Positions 43,178 through 52,680 of a DNA stretch of 64,000 nucleotides are shown here, one piece after another. Below the pieces are notes generated by a model. It was not told where the DNA came from, ran no database searches, and saw only the letters and a program-made list of their open reading frames with translations. Each line of letters starts with the position of its first letter. Position 1 is the stretch's first letter. Source of the stretch: JBEGHD01 sp049334165 (lineage in GTDB: Bacteria; Bacteroidota; Bacteroidia; Flavobacteriales_D; Sanyastnellaceae). The translations under genes and the position numbers were made by a program. The DNA is taken from NCBI GenBank assembly GCA_049334165.1, contig JBEGHD010000001.1. The stretch is one strand, 5' to 3'.

Positions 43178-45862
43178 ATGAAGAAAATTTATCTCCGACA
43201 TTTTATGGCCCTGCTGGCGACTTTCTTCTACCTGAGCATGGGGTATTCTCAAGATTACGTAGGAACAGACTTCAGGGTAGCCTATCTTAAGAACGTTAAC
43301 CCCATTTTTAACACTCCGCCAAAATTTGATTTTTCTATCGAGGCTCTCGAAGATGCGCAGATCTTAATCGAATATGGAACTCCAGCCGATCCCTATTATG
43401 AGACTTTGGATCTTTTCCTTTTAGCTGGTGGCCAGGGAACGCTAACTTTTAATACTGGCGAAAGCCTCAATCAGGAAAATTTGGGAGTAGCTGAAACCAG
43501 AGTCTTTCATGTTACATCAACGGGCGACATTAGAATCAACACTGTACACAACAGGCTTTATTTTGCAGATGGCACATCGGTTTTGCCCACCAGCTCGCTG
43601 GGAACCGAGTACAGAGTGATGTCTGTCGGAAACTATTCTCAAATGCCTACTCCTTCGTTGTTTAATATCGTGGCTACTGCAAACGGCACAGAAGTGGAGG
43701 TTACTACCACTGCCGCCACATCGTTCGGTCCAGCAGGAACAACCTTTAATTTAACACTGGACGAGAACGAAGTGATTTCTATTGCTTCCGATGATGATCT
43801 CACTGGTTCGCAAGTAACTTCTTTGAATGGAAATCCAATTGCAGTTTTTGGAGGCAGGCAGAACACGGTGCTACCAGCTGGATGTTCGGCCGACAGTCAT
43901 CTTTTTGATCAAATGATACCGCTGGAAGACTGGGGGACGGTGTACTCCATTGTGCCCCTTCAGAACGGAGGAGGAGACTTCGTAAGAATCTTAGCATCTG
44001 AAGACGACACGGAGGTTTTCTCAGGTTGCGACCTGATCGCTACCCTTGACGAAGGAGAAGTTTACGAAGGCTTTTTTGACGAGGCGACTTTAGTTTCTTC
44101 CAATAACCCTGTTTTGGTGGCCGCATACCTGGTTTCTCTGAGCTGCTCCAATACGAATTCGGGAGACCCCAACATGAGGATTTTACTTCCTCTGAATCAG
44201 GCCAATACCAAAATTCAGTTTCGTACAGGCCTGGATTTTCAGGGATTGGATGATGATGATCTCAAATTGCGCTATTTCCATGTTGTGATGCCATCTGACA
44301 TCGCAGGGTCACTTTTTTACAATGGCACTCAGGTTGGCGGCTGGCAACCCCTTCCAAACTCCGAAATGTCATTTACCCGAATTGAAATTAATTTAATGAC
44401 AGATCTGAATGTGTTGGAATCGGCTTTTCCCTTTTGGTGCGAGTTTGTGGGGATTAGCTACGCTGATGCTATAACAATGAACCTTGGCGCTTCAACCACA
44501 ATGGAAGTTGAACCTCCAAACAATGTAACTGTGGATCTCGGACCAGATCAAGGCCTTTGTCCGGGAGAAACCATTGTGCTGGACCCGGGCCTGGAAGATG
44601 AAGGTGAGTGGCAGGACGGATCGGTTCAGCAAACTTTCGAGGTCACTGAACCCGGAGTTTATTCGGTCACTTTTCAAAATGCCTGCGGTGATGGCACAGA
44701 TCAGGTAGAGATTTTGGAAGCCGAAGTTCCAGAGGTCGATCTTCAAGAAAACTATGATTTGTGTGATGGAGAGGAAATAGAAATCGGAGTGGAACCGGAG
44801 CCCGAATATGAGTATCTATGGAATACAAATCAAAGTACCCCTTCCATCACAGTGTCTGCTCCCGGAACTTACACCTTGGAGGTTACTACAGGCGATGGCT
44901 GCAGCCAAGAGGCGAGCACGGAGGTTCAACTTGCAGAAACGCAGGAAATCAGCATTTCAGGCCCTGATGAACTTTGTATAGGAATTCAGGACACCTTGAA
45001 TGCTTCAGGACCGGTGGGCGATTTTACATGGGGTGACGGAACTTCTGGTAATTTATTGGTGATCAATGAGCCTGGTGTTTACGAGGTTACCTGGGTTGCT
45101 GATGGAGAATGCGCTGTGACTGAAGAGATTGAGGTTGAAATCGCTGATGGTCCTCTCTTGAGTTTGGAGGGCCCAGAGGGTCTTTGTGAAGGAGACACGG
45201 CTATTATTGAAGCAACAGGCGAAGAAGGCTCAATTAATTGGAGTGACGGGAGCTCCGGACAAACCCTTCAGGTGAACAATCCAGGAGTTTACAATGCAAC
45301 ACTAACAGCGCCATCGGGCTGCGTTACTTCAAAAAGCATTGAAATTGATCCTTTATTGACTCCGGTTTTGTCTCTTAGAGATACGGTGAAGTGTCAGGGT
45401 GATGACGCTGTGATTACTATTCAATCTTACAATTCTGACGTCTTCTGGCCTGAGTTTTCGGAAAACAACACAGCTCTTATTTCTCAGCCAGGCATCTACG
45501 AAGTTATCGGGAGCAATTCGTGCGGAACCACTTCGGGATTTGTGAATGTGGAAGACGAAGACTGCGACTGTTCCGTGTTTGTACCCAACGCCTTTTCGCC
45601 CGATTCTGACGGAATCAATGAGGTATTTAAGCCCATCTTTTCCTGCACTCCGCAAGAGTATCAGCTGAAGATTTTCGATCGATGGGGTCAACTTGTGTTT
45701 CAAACAGCCGAATTTCAAAAATCTTGGAATGGCTCTGGAAGTGCCGGTAGCGACTACTTTGCTCCCAACGGAGTTTATACCTATCAGATTGAGTACGATA
45801 ATCCAAAAAGACCTGCAGAAGATTTGCAGGTTTTAACAGGGCATCTAACACTAATTCGCTGA
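43178..45862 (+). CDS. Secreted protein with IgGFc-binding-like N-domain and gliding-motility C-terminal domain (T9SS type B)
   Basis: Exported protein of about 894 residues. The ATG at 43178 gives a signal peptide (FMALLATFFYLSMGYSQ); the longer frame from 43097 does not. The N-terminal ~350 residues resemble the IgGFc-binding domain: VFHVTSTGDIRINTVHNRLY, LGTEYRVMSVGNYSQ, NGNPIAVFGGRQNTV. Four to five Ig-like repeats with ET-rich linkers follow (e.g. YEYLWNTNQSTPSITVSAPG, GSINWSDGSSGQTLQVNNPG). The C-terminus has the gliding-motility CTD (VFVPNAFSPDSDGINEVFKP, LKIFDRWGQLVFQT). A surface adhesin is a likely role, by analogy. Confidence 0.88.
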   Translation: MKKIYLRHFMALLATFFYLSMGYSQDYVGTDFRVAYLKNVNPIFNTPPKFDFSIEALEDAQILIEYGTPADPYYETLDLFLLAGGQGTLTFNTGESLNQENLGVAETRVFHVTSTGDIRINTVHNRLYFADGTSVLPTSSLGTEYRVMSVGNYSQMPTPSLFNIVATANGTEVEVTTTAATSFGPAGTTFNLTLDENEVISIASDDDLTGSQVTSLNGNPIAVFGGRQNTVLPAGCSADSHLFDQMIPLEDWGTVYSIVPLQNGGGDFVRILASEDDTEVFSGCDLIATLDEGEVYEGFFDEATLVSSNNPVLVAAYLVSLSCSNTNSGDPNMRILLPLNQANTKIQFRTGLDFQGLDDDDLKLRYFHVVMPSDIAGSLFYNGTQVGGWQPLPNSEMSFTRIEINLMTDLNVLESAFPFWCEFVGISYADAITMNLGASTTMEVEPPNNVTVDLGPDQGLCPGETIVLDPGLEDEGEWQDGSVQQTFEVTEPGVYSVTFQNACGDGTDQVEILEAEVPEVDLQENYDLCDGEEIEIGVEPEPEYEYLWNTNQSTPSITVSAPGTYTLEVTTGDGCSQEASTEVQLAETQEISISGPDELCIGIQDTLNASGPVGDFTWGDGTSGNLLVINEPGVYEVTWVADGECAVTEEIEVEIADGPLLSLEGPEGLCEGDTAIIEATGEEGSINWSDGSSGQTLQVNNPGVYNATLTAPSGCVTSKSIEIDPLLTPVLSLRDTVKCQGDDAVITIQSYNSDVFWPEFSENNTALISQPGIYEVIGSNSCGTTSGFVNVEDEDCDCSVFVPNAFSPDSDGINEVFKPIFSCTPQEYQLKIFDRWGQLVFQTAEFQKSWNGSGSAGSDYFAPNGVYTYQIEYDNPKRPAEDLQVLTGHLTLIR

Positions 45863-45883
45863 GGACCCAATTATCTGCATTGA

Positions 45884-45912
45884 AGTTCTTTCCGAACTCC
45901 GAATTTTTTTTG
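45884..45912 (+). terminator. Weak terminator candidate
   Basis: AGTTC (45884-45888) and GAACT (45894-45898) form a 5-bp stem with a 5-base loop. Five bases separate it from a run of eight T. Short for a terminator, but correctly placed after the T9SS type B gene. Confidence 0.35.
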
Positions 45913-46037
45913 GATTCTAACAATTGTGCAAAACGAGGAACTCAACCGATTGATAATCTGCACGGGAAAGAGTAATTTGCCTGTTTGAAAACAAGTCAGG
46001 CGCCTTTTCTGTAGCTAAGTTTAACCCAGCGTTAAAG

Positions 46038-46065
46038 TTGACGGCTGTCAGAAATACTAATTTTG
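46038..46065 (+). promoter_or_regulatory. Promoter of the 1249-residue T9SS substrate gene
   Basis: TTG at 46038-46040, 17-base spacer, then TAATTTTG at 46058-46065: a full match to the flavobacterial TTG-N17-23-TAnnTTTG consensus. The ATG lies 37 bases downstream. Confidence 0.65.
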
Positions 46066-46102
46066 GCGCTGCAAATTCAAATGCTCAAAAAAAAACGTAC
46101 TC

Positions 46103-49100
46103 ATGAGAAAAATTTTACCATTAATTTTATTTGCGATGTGCAGTTTTGGCCTGATGGCTCAAAACCCGCAGATCGTCATGGTAGACGCTGTGAACAATCA
46201 GCTCACCATCAAAAACTTTTCAGCAACGTCTGTAGACATCTCGTCTTATCAGCTTTGCTCAAACTTTCAATACACGTCAATTTCAGTTGCTACTATCGAA
46301 TCTGGTGATCTCGATTTGGCACAGGATGAAGAAGTAACTCTGAGCTGGGCTTCAGGTTCAGCGATGGTTGAGTTTGCTTCTGATTTGGCCATTTACAACT
46401 CTTCAAGCTTTACCGACCCTTCGAGCATGCTAGACTTCGTTCAGTGGGGTGAAGGTGGTCAGGCTCGCGAGAGCGTTGCCGTTTCCGCTGGAATCTGGAC
46501 TGCTGGAGAGTTTGTAGACCAGGCTTTCCCGATCGTTTACACTGGAAATGGTAACGAAAACGGCCCAGAATTCTGGGAAGCTGATACTTCTGGTGACACT
46601 CCAATTGTGATCAACGAAGTGGATGCCGATACTCCGAGTAGTGATGTTATGGAGTTTGTTGAACTTTACGGACCGAGCAATGCACCACTTGATGGCCATG
46701 TGCTAGTAATGTACAATGGGAGTAATGATCAGGTTTATGGAGTCTATGATTTAGATGGATATACACTCAACGGACAGGGGTTTTTCGTAGCAGGAAACGA
46801 AGCTGTACCAAATGTTGATCTGGTTTTTCCAAGCAATGGTCTTCAGAATGGAGCCGATGGAGTTGCACTTCACATGGGTGAACCAACAGATTTTGAAGGT
46901 GGCACAGTGACTAACACTGGGTTAGTGGATGCACTTGTTTACGGAACGGGTGACTCTGATGCCACTAGTCTTTTGGATGTTCTTACCCCAGGTCAGCCTC
47001 AAGTGGATGAATCTTCAAATGGACAATCAGACTTGGATGCCAACGCGCGCATTCCTGACGGTGGAACTCCACTTGTAACGACTTCTTACGTGCAACAAGC
47101 TCCAACTCCAGGAATGCCAAACCAACCAGCTTGTGCCGGTGGTGAGGTAGGAATCGTGAATAGCGAAGAGACTTCATTGACGCTTTGTATTGATGAAACG
47201 CTTGATGTAATCGAACTGGAAAACACCGGTGGTGGTTCTGACGACACTTACGTTTATGTTGTTACTGACGAAAACAACATCATCATCGAAGTGCTTGCAG
47301 GAGCTTCTGCAGACTTCAACGGAGACAATGCGGGAATGTGTCGCATTTGGGGTCTTTCTTACTCTGGAACACTAGATGCTTCTACTGCAGAGCCAGGCGA
47401 TGATGCCACTATGGTGCAAACAGATGGCGAATGCCTGGAGCTTTCTTCAAACTTTATCGAAGTAAACAAAATCGATTGCTCAGTGCCAGTTTGCGATGGA
47501 GGAGAAGTAACTTCCGATCAGGGCAACGAAGTAATTGTTTGTCTAGATGAAACTCCAGACGAACTTAACTTCTCAACTACATCTGAAGGAGTTTCTACCG
47601 AATATGGTTACGTTGTGACTGACGAAAGCAACCTGATCGTTGAAGTTTACACTGCTGGTGTAATCGACTTCAACACTTTCGAAGAAGATGTTTACCGCGT
47701 TTGGGGTCTTTCTTACGATGGAACGCTTGACCCATCAACGATCGAAGTAGGTGATGATGCTACCATGGTAGCTACTGATGGAGAGTGTCTCGAGCTTTCT
47801 TCAAACTTCGTGACAGTTACCACTCAGCCTTGTGATGTACCAGCGGACTGCGGTATTTTCTTCTCAGAGAACATCGAAGGTGGAGGCTTGAACAAGGCTC
47901 TTGAGATTTACAACCCTACTACAGTTCCAGTTGCTATGGCAGATTACCAGTTGGTGAACTGCTCTAATGGATGCGATACTCAGGGACAGTTTGATTTTAT
48001 CAATGACATTTTCGGTGTAGATGACGTTATCATGCCAGGTGATGTTTACGTAATTGCTCACCCAGATGCGGATCCGGCAATTCTCGCTGAAGCGGACATC
48101 ACTTTCCAGTTCCTAGGAAACGGAGATGATGCATTCGGTCTTCAGCACATTGCTTCTGGTGAAGTTGTTGACCTCATTGGAACACTTGATGAAACACCAC
48201 CAGCAGGTGGTGGTTGGACCGTTTCTGGTGTTGAAAACGCAACTCAAAACCACACAATCGTTAGAAACTTTGAGGTGACTCAAGGAACTGACGACTGGAC
48301 AGTAGGTCAGGATCAGTGGGAAGTTTACGAGCAGGATGACCTTTCTTTCCTAGGTAGCCACAACGGAGCTTCTTGCGTTGCCAGCGATGCTACAGTAGTG
48401 AGCTTTGTAACTGGTGGGCAAACGGTAACGGAAGATGCCGGTGAGGTGACTTTCGATGTTGAGGTAGAAAACCCAGGAGAGTCAGAAATTACTGTAGAAA
48501 TTGTACTCAACGGTGGCTCAGCTACACTTGGTGATGATTTCACGGGATCGTTCCCAATTTCACTCACTTTCCCAGCTGGTTCAACTGATCCAATCACAAG
48601 CTCTGTAACAATTACAGACGACATGATGGAAGAAGGCCTTGAAACCATCGAGCTGATGCTCAATGGTTCTGAAGAGGGTTACGAATTCGGAATTCAGATG
48701 CACACCATCACCATCGAAGCGAGCGATGTGCCTATCGATGTTTACACAATCGGTGAGGCCAGAGCCAACGATGAAGACGGTGTTCCTGAATTGATCGACA
48801 CTCAAATGGAACTTCGTGGAATCGTTCACGGGTCGAACCTTAACCCAGGTGGACTACAGTTCTCATTGATTGACGAGACAGGGGCGATCACTGTATACAG
48901 CAATGAGGCACTCGGATACACAGTAACTGAGGGAGACAGCATCCATGTAGTTGGAACACTCGACCAGTTCAACGGACTTGCGCAAATTGCCGCTACCGAA
49001 GTTGAATTGATTTCTTCGGACAACGAATTGGTAGAGCCGGACCTCGTTACTGATTTGAATGAAGTGACTGAGTCTGACCTCATTCGCATCAATTGTGTTC

Positions 49101-49852
49101 AGCTTGTTGATCCACTAGAGTGGACCACGGGAGATGGAAACGGTGGCTTCACTGTAGAAATTAGTGATGGCGACAATACGTATTTGCTTAGAATTGATTC
49201 GGCTGTGGACCTCTACAACGAGCCTGCTCCAACCGGAACATTCAGCATTATTGGAACTGGTGGTCAGTATGATACGAGTTCCCCATACGATGAAGGTTAC
49301 CAAATTTTGCCACGCTACTCGGCTGATATCTTCAACGAAATCAGTGCTTCAATTGACGCTCCGGCAACGATTGAAATTCCAGAAGGTGGTTCAGCTGATG
49401 CAGATTTCATGAGCACCGGTTCTGGAGCTTCTTACGAGTGGGACTTTGGCGATGGAAACACTTCTGACGAAGAAAACCCAACTCACACTTACGAGTATGA
49501 TGTTGAAGAGCCAGCGAGCTACACAGTTTCGCTCACAGTTACCGATGCAGAAGGTATCTGCTCTGTTTCAACTTCTACTGTTGTAAATGTTGATTACGTG
49601 GTTTCTGTAGGTGAAAACGAATTTCAATTTGATGTTTATCCAAATCCATTCAAATCTGAGTTCACTATCGAATCAAACCAGTCGGTAGAAAAAGTTGTGA
49701 TCTACGATGCAGTTGGTAAAATCGTTAAAACGATTAACCAAAAGTCAACTGGCAAAACAATCGTAAACATGAGTGACATGAACGCAGGAATCTACGTGAT
49801 TCAGGCGCACTCAGGAGGAACTGTTAAAACAGCCCGCCTGATCAAAAAGTAA
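46103..49852 (+). CDS. Large secreted multi-domain T9SS type A substrate
   Basis: Exported protein of 1249 residues with signal peptide (LPLILFAMCSFGLMAQ). Domains in order: a lamin-tail-like domain (about 165-310; INEVDADTPSSDVMEFVELY); two tandem ~115-residue repeats at 344-463 and 464-576 sharing YVVTDEN/S, RVWGLSYDGTLDPST, DDATMV and DGECLELSSNF; a second lamin-tail-like domain (about 583-700; FFSENIEGGGLNKALEIYNP); a Calx-beta-type domain (about 761-870); an OB-fold-like domain (about 882-975); a PKD domain (about 1081-1165; YEWDFGDGNTSDEENPTH); and the type A sorting domain (DVYPNPFKSEFTIE to KTARLIKK). Adhesin or extracellular nuclease-associated role possible, not shown. Confidence 0.88.
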   Translation: MRKILPLILFAMCSFGLMAQNPQIVMVDAVNNQLTIKNFSATSVDISSYQLCSNFQYTSISVATIESGDLDLAQDEEVTLSWASGSAMVEFASDLAIYNSSSFTDPSSMLDFVQWGEGGQARESVAVSAGIWTAGEFVDQAFPIVYTGNGNENGPEFWEADTSGDTPIVINEVDADTPSSDVMEFVELYGPSNAPLDGHVLVMYNGSNDQVYGVYDLDGYTLNGQGFFVAGNEAVPNVDLVFPSNGLQNGADGVALHMGEPTDFEGGTVTNTGLVDALVYGTGDSDATSLLDVLTPGQPQVDESSNGQSDLDANARIPDGGTPLVTTSYVQQAPTPGMPNQPACAGGEVGIVNSEETSLTLCIDETLDVIELENTGGGSDDTYVYVVTDENNIIIEVLAGASADFNGDNAGMCRIWGLSYSGTLDASTAEPGDDATMVQTDGECLELSSNFIEVNKIDCSVPVCDGGEVTSDQGNEVIVCLDETPDELNFSTTSEGVSTEYGYVVTDESNLIVEVYTAGVIDFNTFEEDVYRVWGLSYDGTLDPSTIEVGDDATMVATDGECLELSSNFVTVTTQPCDVPADCGIFFSENIEGGGLNKALEIYNPTTVPVAMADYQLVNCSNGCDTQGQFDFINDIFGVDDVIMPGDVYVIAHPDADPAILAEADITFQFLGNGDDAFGLQHIASGEVVDLIGTLDETPPAGGGWTVSGVENATQNHTIVRNFEVTQGTDDWTVGQDQWEVYEQDDLSFLGSHNGASCVASDATVVSFVTGGQTVTEDAGEVTFDVEVENPGESEITVEIVLNGGSATLGDDFTGSFPISLTFPAGSTDPITSSVTITDDMMEEGLETIELMLNGSEEGYEFGIQMHTITIEASDVPIDVYTIGEARANDEDGVPELIDTQMELRGIVHGSNLNPGGLQFSLIDETGAITVYSNEALGYTVTEGDSIHVVGTLDQFNGLAQIAATEVELISSDNELVEPDLVTDLNEVTESDLIRINCVQLVDPLEWTTGDGNGGFTVEISDGDNTYLLRIDSAVDLYNEPAPTGTFSIIGTGGQYDTSSPYDEGYQILPRYSADIFNEISASIDAPATIEIPEGGSADADFMSTGSGASYEWDFGDGNTSDEENPTHTYEYDVEEPASYTVSLTVTDAEGICSVSTSTVVNVDYVVSVGENEFQFDVYPNPFKSEFTIESNQSVEKVVIYDAVGKIVKTINQKSTGKTIVNMSDMNAGIYVIQAHSGGTVKTARLIKK

Positions 49853-49887
49853 TATTACCCTGTCGATAGACAGTTCTTTAAAAAATG

Positions 49888-49919
49888 GCCCGCTTTCGAC
49901 CTCGAGAGCGGGCTTTTTT
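49888..49919 (+). terminator. Rho-independent terminator of the 1249-residue substrate gene
   Basis: GCCCGCT (49888-49894) pairs with AGCGGGC (49907-49913), 12-base loop that can partly pair (TCGA/TCGA), followed by TTTTTT. Confidence 0.88.
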
Positions 49920-49996
49920 CATGTTTATTCTGGCGAGTAGCAAATCGATTTCAAGTTTGATCGCCTAACTTTACACTCATCTAAAAGCACAGAAAA

Positions 49997-50578
49997 ATGA
50001 AAGAATCACTACCAAAACGGATCCTCAATTATTTTCTTAAAGGACTGCTCTACACGCTACCCATCACCATAGTTATCTACATGCTTTACCAGATCTTTGT
50101 CTTTCTGGATGATTTGATTCCACTAGGCGATAAGTTTCCAGGCGCAGGTGTTTTGCTGTTGCTGGTAATCATCACCTTTTTTGGAGTTCTGGGCTCTACT
50201 TTAATTGCCAAACCGATTAAGAGCTGGTTCAACAAAATCCTGGACCGGGCTCCACTTTTGAGAACCATCTACATGGCAATCAACGATTTGCTATCAGCGT
50301 TTGTGGGGCAAAAGAAATCGTTTAGTAAACCTGTGCTGGTGAAGATGTACAAAGGAACAGACATCGAAAAACTGGGTTTTGTTACCGATGAGGATCTGAG
50401 CGAACTGGGCGATAAAACCGGTAAGGTGGCCGTGTACTTTCCACACTCTTTCAATTTCTCAGGGAACCTCTACATCGTGCCCCGAGAAAATGTAACCCCC
50501 GTTCCTCGCAATGCTTCTGACATTATGAAGTACATTGTTTCGGGTGGTGTGGCCGACATTCACGAACGTGAGGATTAG
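49997..50578 (+). CDS. DUF502 family membrane protein
   Basis: Inner-membrane protein of 193 residues and the widespread DUF502 family, function unknown. Two helices (GLLYTLPITIVIYMLYQIFV; AGVLLLLVIITFFGVLGSTL) precede a soluble C-terminal domain with the conserved segments IYMAINDLLSAFVGQKKSF, GFVTDEDL, VAVYFPHSFNFSGNLYIVPR and the small-residue run YIVSGGVAD. The length is normal. It is a single gene between two terminated units and is not visibly linked to the barrel array that follows 94 bases later. Confidence 0.9.
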   Translation: MKESLPKRILNYFLKGLLYTLPITIVIYMLYQIFVFLDDLIPLGDKFPGAGVLLLLVIITFFGVLGSTLIAKPIKSWFNKILDRAPLLRTIYMAINDLLSAFVGQKKSFSKPVLVKMYKGTDIEKLGFVTDEDLSELGDKTGKVAVYFPHSFNFSGNLYIVPRENVTPVPRNASDIMKYIVSGGVADIHERED

Positions 50579-50633
50579 GTGCAGCGTGAGCCTTTCATAA
50601 CGCACTAAATAATGGGAAAACAGAAAGATTTCT

Positions 50634-50651
50634 CACAATTACTAAATTGTG
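50634..50651. promoter_or_regulatory. Inverted repeat upstream of the first barrel gene
   Basis: CACAATT (50634-50640) and AATTGTG (50645-50651) are perfect inverted arms around ACTA, ending 21 bases before the ATG at 50673. It may be an operator for the array; there is no independent support. Confidence 0.3.
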
Positions 50652-50672
50652 AAAGATTCTACTACCATAGTT

Positions 50673-51347
50673 ATGAGAATATTTGTGTTGTCCTTTTTCA
50701 TTTTGCTTTCGAATTTGAGCGCTCTGGCTCAAATGGAAACCAGCGTCATTGCAGGAATCAACATGGGCACACATATTGAAAAAGGAGGCCGACAGAGCAG
50801 TGACATCTCTATTGACTACAATCCGGGTTTTAACATTGGTTTTTCCGCTGTCAACCAGGTAACTGACCAACTTTCTATCGATTGTGCCCTACTATTGGAG
50901 CAGAAAGGAGCTACTCGTGAAGAGGTGATACCACTTGCATCTTCCAGCATAATAAACACAAACGATGTAAGACTCTACTACGCTACGGTGCCACTGAGAG
51001 CTCAATTTCGCCTCGAAGTTTCGGAGGAAAACTTCTTGATCGTTGGAGCGGGCTTTTACGGGTCCATCGGGCTGCTGGGCAGAGGAGCTTACACCACTAA
51101 AACCAACGATGACGAGATCACTCGAAACTACAAGGTGGACTGGTGGAGTGGCGATGTTAGAAGCAATGATGAGTTTTCGAATCTAGACTTTGGGCTTACA
51201 GCGCAGCTAGGCTTTCAGTTTAAGAGAGTTCGCATCGAATTGAATTACGACCGAGGTATAAGAAATATCTATTCGGCTCCTACCAGACAATTGCGCAAGT
51301 ACAATCAGACTTTCCGCTTGAGTTTGGGATATGAGCTAAGGCTCTGA
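50673..51347 (+). CDS. Outer-membrane beta-barrel protein, array copy 1
   Basis: A 224-residue PorT/OmpW-like barrel. The ATG at 50673 begins a signal peptide (IFVLSFFILLSNLSALAQ); an upstream GTG adds 8 residues and lies inside an inverted repeat. Strands include ISIDYNPGFNIGFSAVNQVT, RLYYATVPLRAQFRLEV, IVGAGFYGSIGLLGRGAYTT and a final YNQTFRLSLGYELRL. It shares the DWW motif (YKVDWWSGD) and NYDRG with copy 3. The partner lipoprotein starts 26 bases later. Function unknown; a TonB-independent surface complex with the lipoprotein is conceivable. Confidence 0.82.
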   Translation: MRIFVLSFFILLSNLSALAQMETSVIAGINMGTHIEKGGRQSSDISIDYNPGFNIGFSAVNQVTDQLSIDCALLLEQKGATREEVIPLASSSIINTNDVRLYYATVPLRAQFRLEVSEENFLIVGAGFYGSIGLLGRGAYTTKTNDDEITRNYKVDWWSGDVRSNDEFSNLDFGLTAQLGFQFKRVRIELNYDRGIRNIYSAPTRQLRKYNQTFRLSLGYELRL

Positions 51348-51373
51348 AAATTGAACTAGAAAAGTACGCAGAT

Positions 51374-51946
51374 ATGAAGAATTTCCAGTTTTATTTCAAT
51401 TTCGCTTTACTCCTGGGGGTGCTTTCAGCTCTGGCTGGTTGCGAAAAGGATGATGAAAACAAAGAGGACACAGAAGACTTATACGAAACCTATTTCGTGG
51501 GCAAGGTAAATGGCGAGAACTTTGAAACCTACGGCTATTGGAGTTGTTCGAGCATCTATGGAACCTACTATCCAGATGGCTATCTGGATTTTGAGAGTGG
51601 ATTTATGACTTTTACAGCAAAAAACTGCAACACAAGCCAAAGTGTTATTATCGGAAAGGTGTCAAATCTGGAAGAAGGAGTTTTCACTTCGACTGATACT
51701 TCAGACATTGAAAGGCCCTGGTGCACTTTTGCGGATTTGGACTACGACTTTGAAACACCAGAGGGCGAATCGATAAACCTGAGTGCAAACCACCGTAAAC
51801 AGATACGGCTCGAGATCACAAGGTTTGAGCAACTGGAAGACTTTGGCAACTACTATGTTGAGGGAAAGCTCGATGCCATTGTACAGGACACTGTGATCGA
51901 CAGTACAATTGTCCTTTCCGATGTAAAATTCGGCTATGAGTTTTAA
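51374..51946 (+). CDS. Lipoprotein of the tandem array, copy 1
   Basis: A 190-residue lipoprotein (lipobox VLSALAGC) with an acidic linker (EKDDENKEDTEDLYE). The mature domain has strands YFVGKVNGENFETYGYWSC, GTYYPDGYLDFESGFMTF, IRLEITRF and YYVEGKLDAIVQD, ending TIVLSDVKFGYEF. Three cysteines (in YWSCSS, KNCNTS, PWCTFA) are conserved in copies 2 and 3. The family is not recognised, though it resembles DUF6252-like small lipoproteins. It follows barrel copy 1 in one transcript and probably forms a surface complex with it; that is inference. Confidence 0.75.
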   Translation: MKNFQFYFNFALLLGVLSALAGCEKDDENKEDTEDLYETYFVGKVNGENFETYGYWSCSSIYGTYYPDGYLDFESGFMTFTAKNCNTSQSVIIGKVSNLEEGVFTSTDTSDIERPWCTFADLDYDFETPEGESINLSANHRKQIRLEITRFEQLEDFGNYYVEGKLDAIVQDTVIDSTIVLSDVKFGYEF

Positions 51947-52023
51947 TGACTCACCTGAGAAGGAAATTAAGTATTTCCGCGGTTTGATCACTATATTTAC
52001 CTTTAACTAATACGCCTTAATCT

Positions 52024-52680
52024 ATGAGATTTGCTTTAACTGTTCTTTTCTGTCTGAGTGTTCCGTTAATCAGTTTCGGTCAAAATTATTATCTGGCAGG
52101 TGGACTCAATGTGTCTAGCTATGTTCGCAACACTTTTGACCCTGACGGAGATGCCGTGTTCAACTTTCGCCCTGGCTTTCACCTGGGCATTATTGGAGAT
52201 ACTTATTTTTCTGAAAAACTGTTTGTAGAAACCGGTGTTGTCTTCAGTCAAAAAGCCTCTCGCTTGCAGGTGACGAGAACACTCACGACTTCCAAATTAT
52301 ACACCGATGATCGATTGACCTTGCATTACCTCGAAGTTCCACTTCGTATTGGATATGAAGTGAAGCATTTTGAGGAGGTAACTTTAATAGTGAGTGGAGG
52401 GATTTTTGGGGGAATGGCTCTTTCTGCCAGAGGCACATATGAGACCAGAATTCATGACTATGAGTTTGAAGAGCGATACAAAATTCCCTGGAACGACTTG
52501 TTTGGGAGCCAAAAGTTCAACAGCCTGGACTACGGATTAACTGCGAGTGTTGGGGCATCACACAAAGACTTTCAACTACACCTCTTATACGCAAGGAGTA
52601 TGGCAAACCTGGCGCTTCCAATAGGCTTCAACCAGTGCTTTAGAATATCGTTGAGGTATCAATTAAACAACCAATTATGA
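52024..52680 (+). CDS. Outer-membrane beta-barrel protein, array copy 2
   Basis: A 218-residue barrel with signal peptide (LTVLFCLSVPLISFGQ). It is the most diverged of the three, but keeps FRPGFHLGIIG, LHYLEVPLRIGYEV, SGGIFGGMALSARGTYE and SLDYGLTASVG, and a last strand ending RISLRYQLN. Its stop overlaps the start of lipoprotein copy 2 in an ATGA (52677-52680), so translation is coupled. Seventy-seven bases separate it from lipoprotein copy 1. Confidence 0.8.
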   Translation: MRFALTVLFCLSVPLISFGQNYYLAGGLNVSSYVRNTFDPDGDAVFNFRPGFHLGIIGDTYFSEKLFVETGVVFSQKASRLQVTRTLTTSKLYTDDRLTLHYLEVPLRIGYEVKHFEEVTLIVSGGIFGGMALSARGTYETRIHDYEFEERYKIPWNDLFGSQKFNSLDYGLTASVGASHKDFQLHLLYARSMANLALPIGFNQCFRISLRYQLNNQL

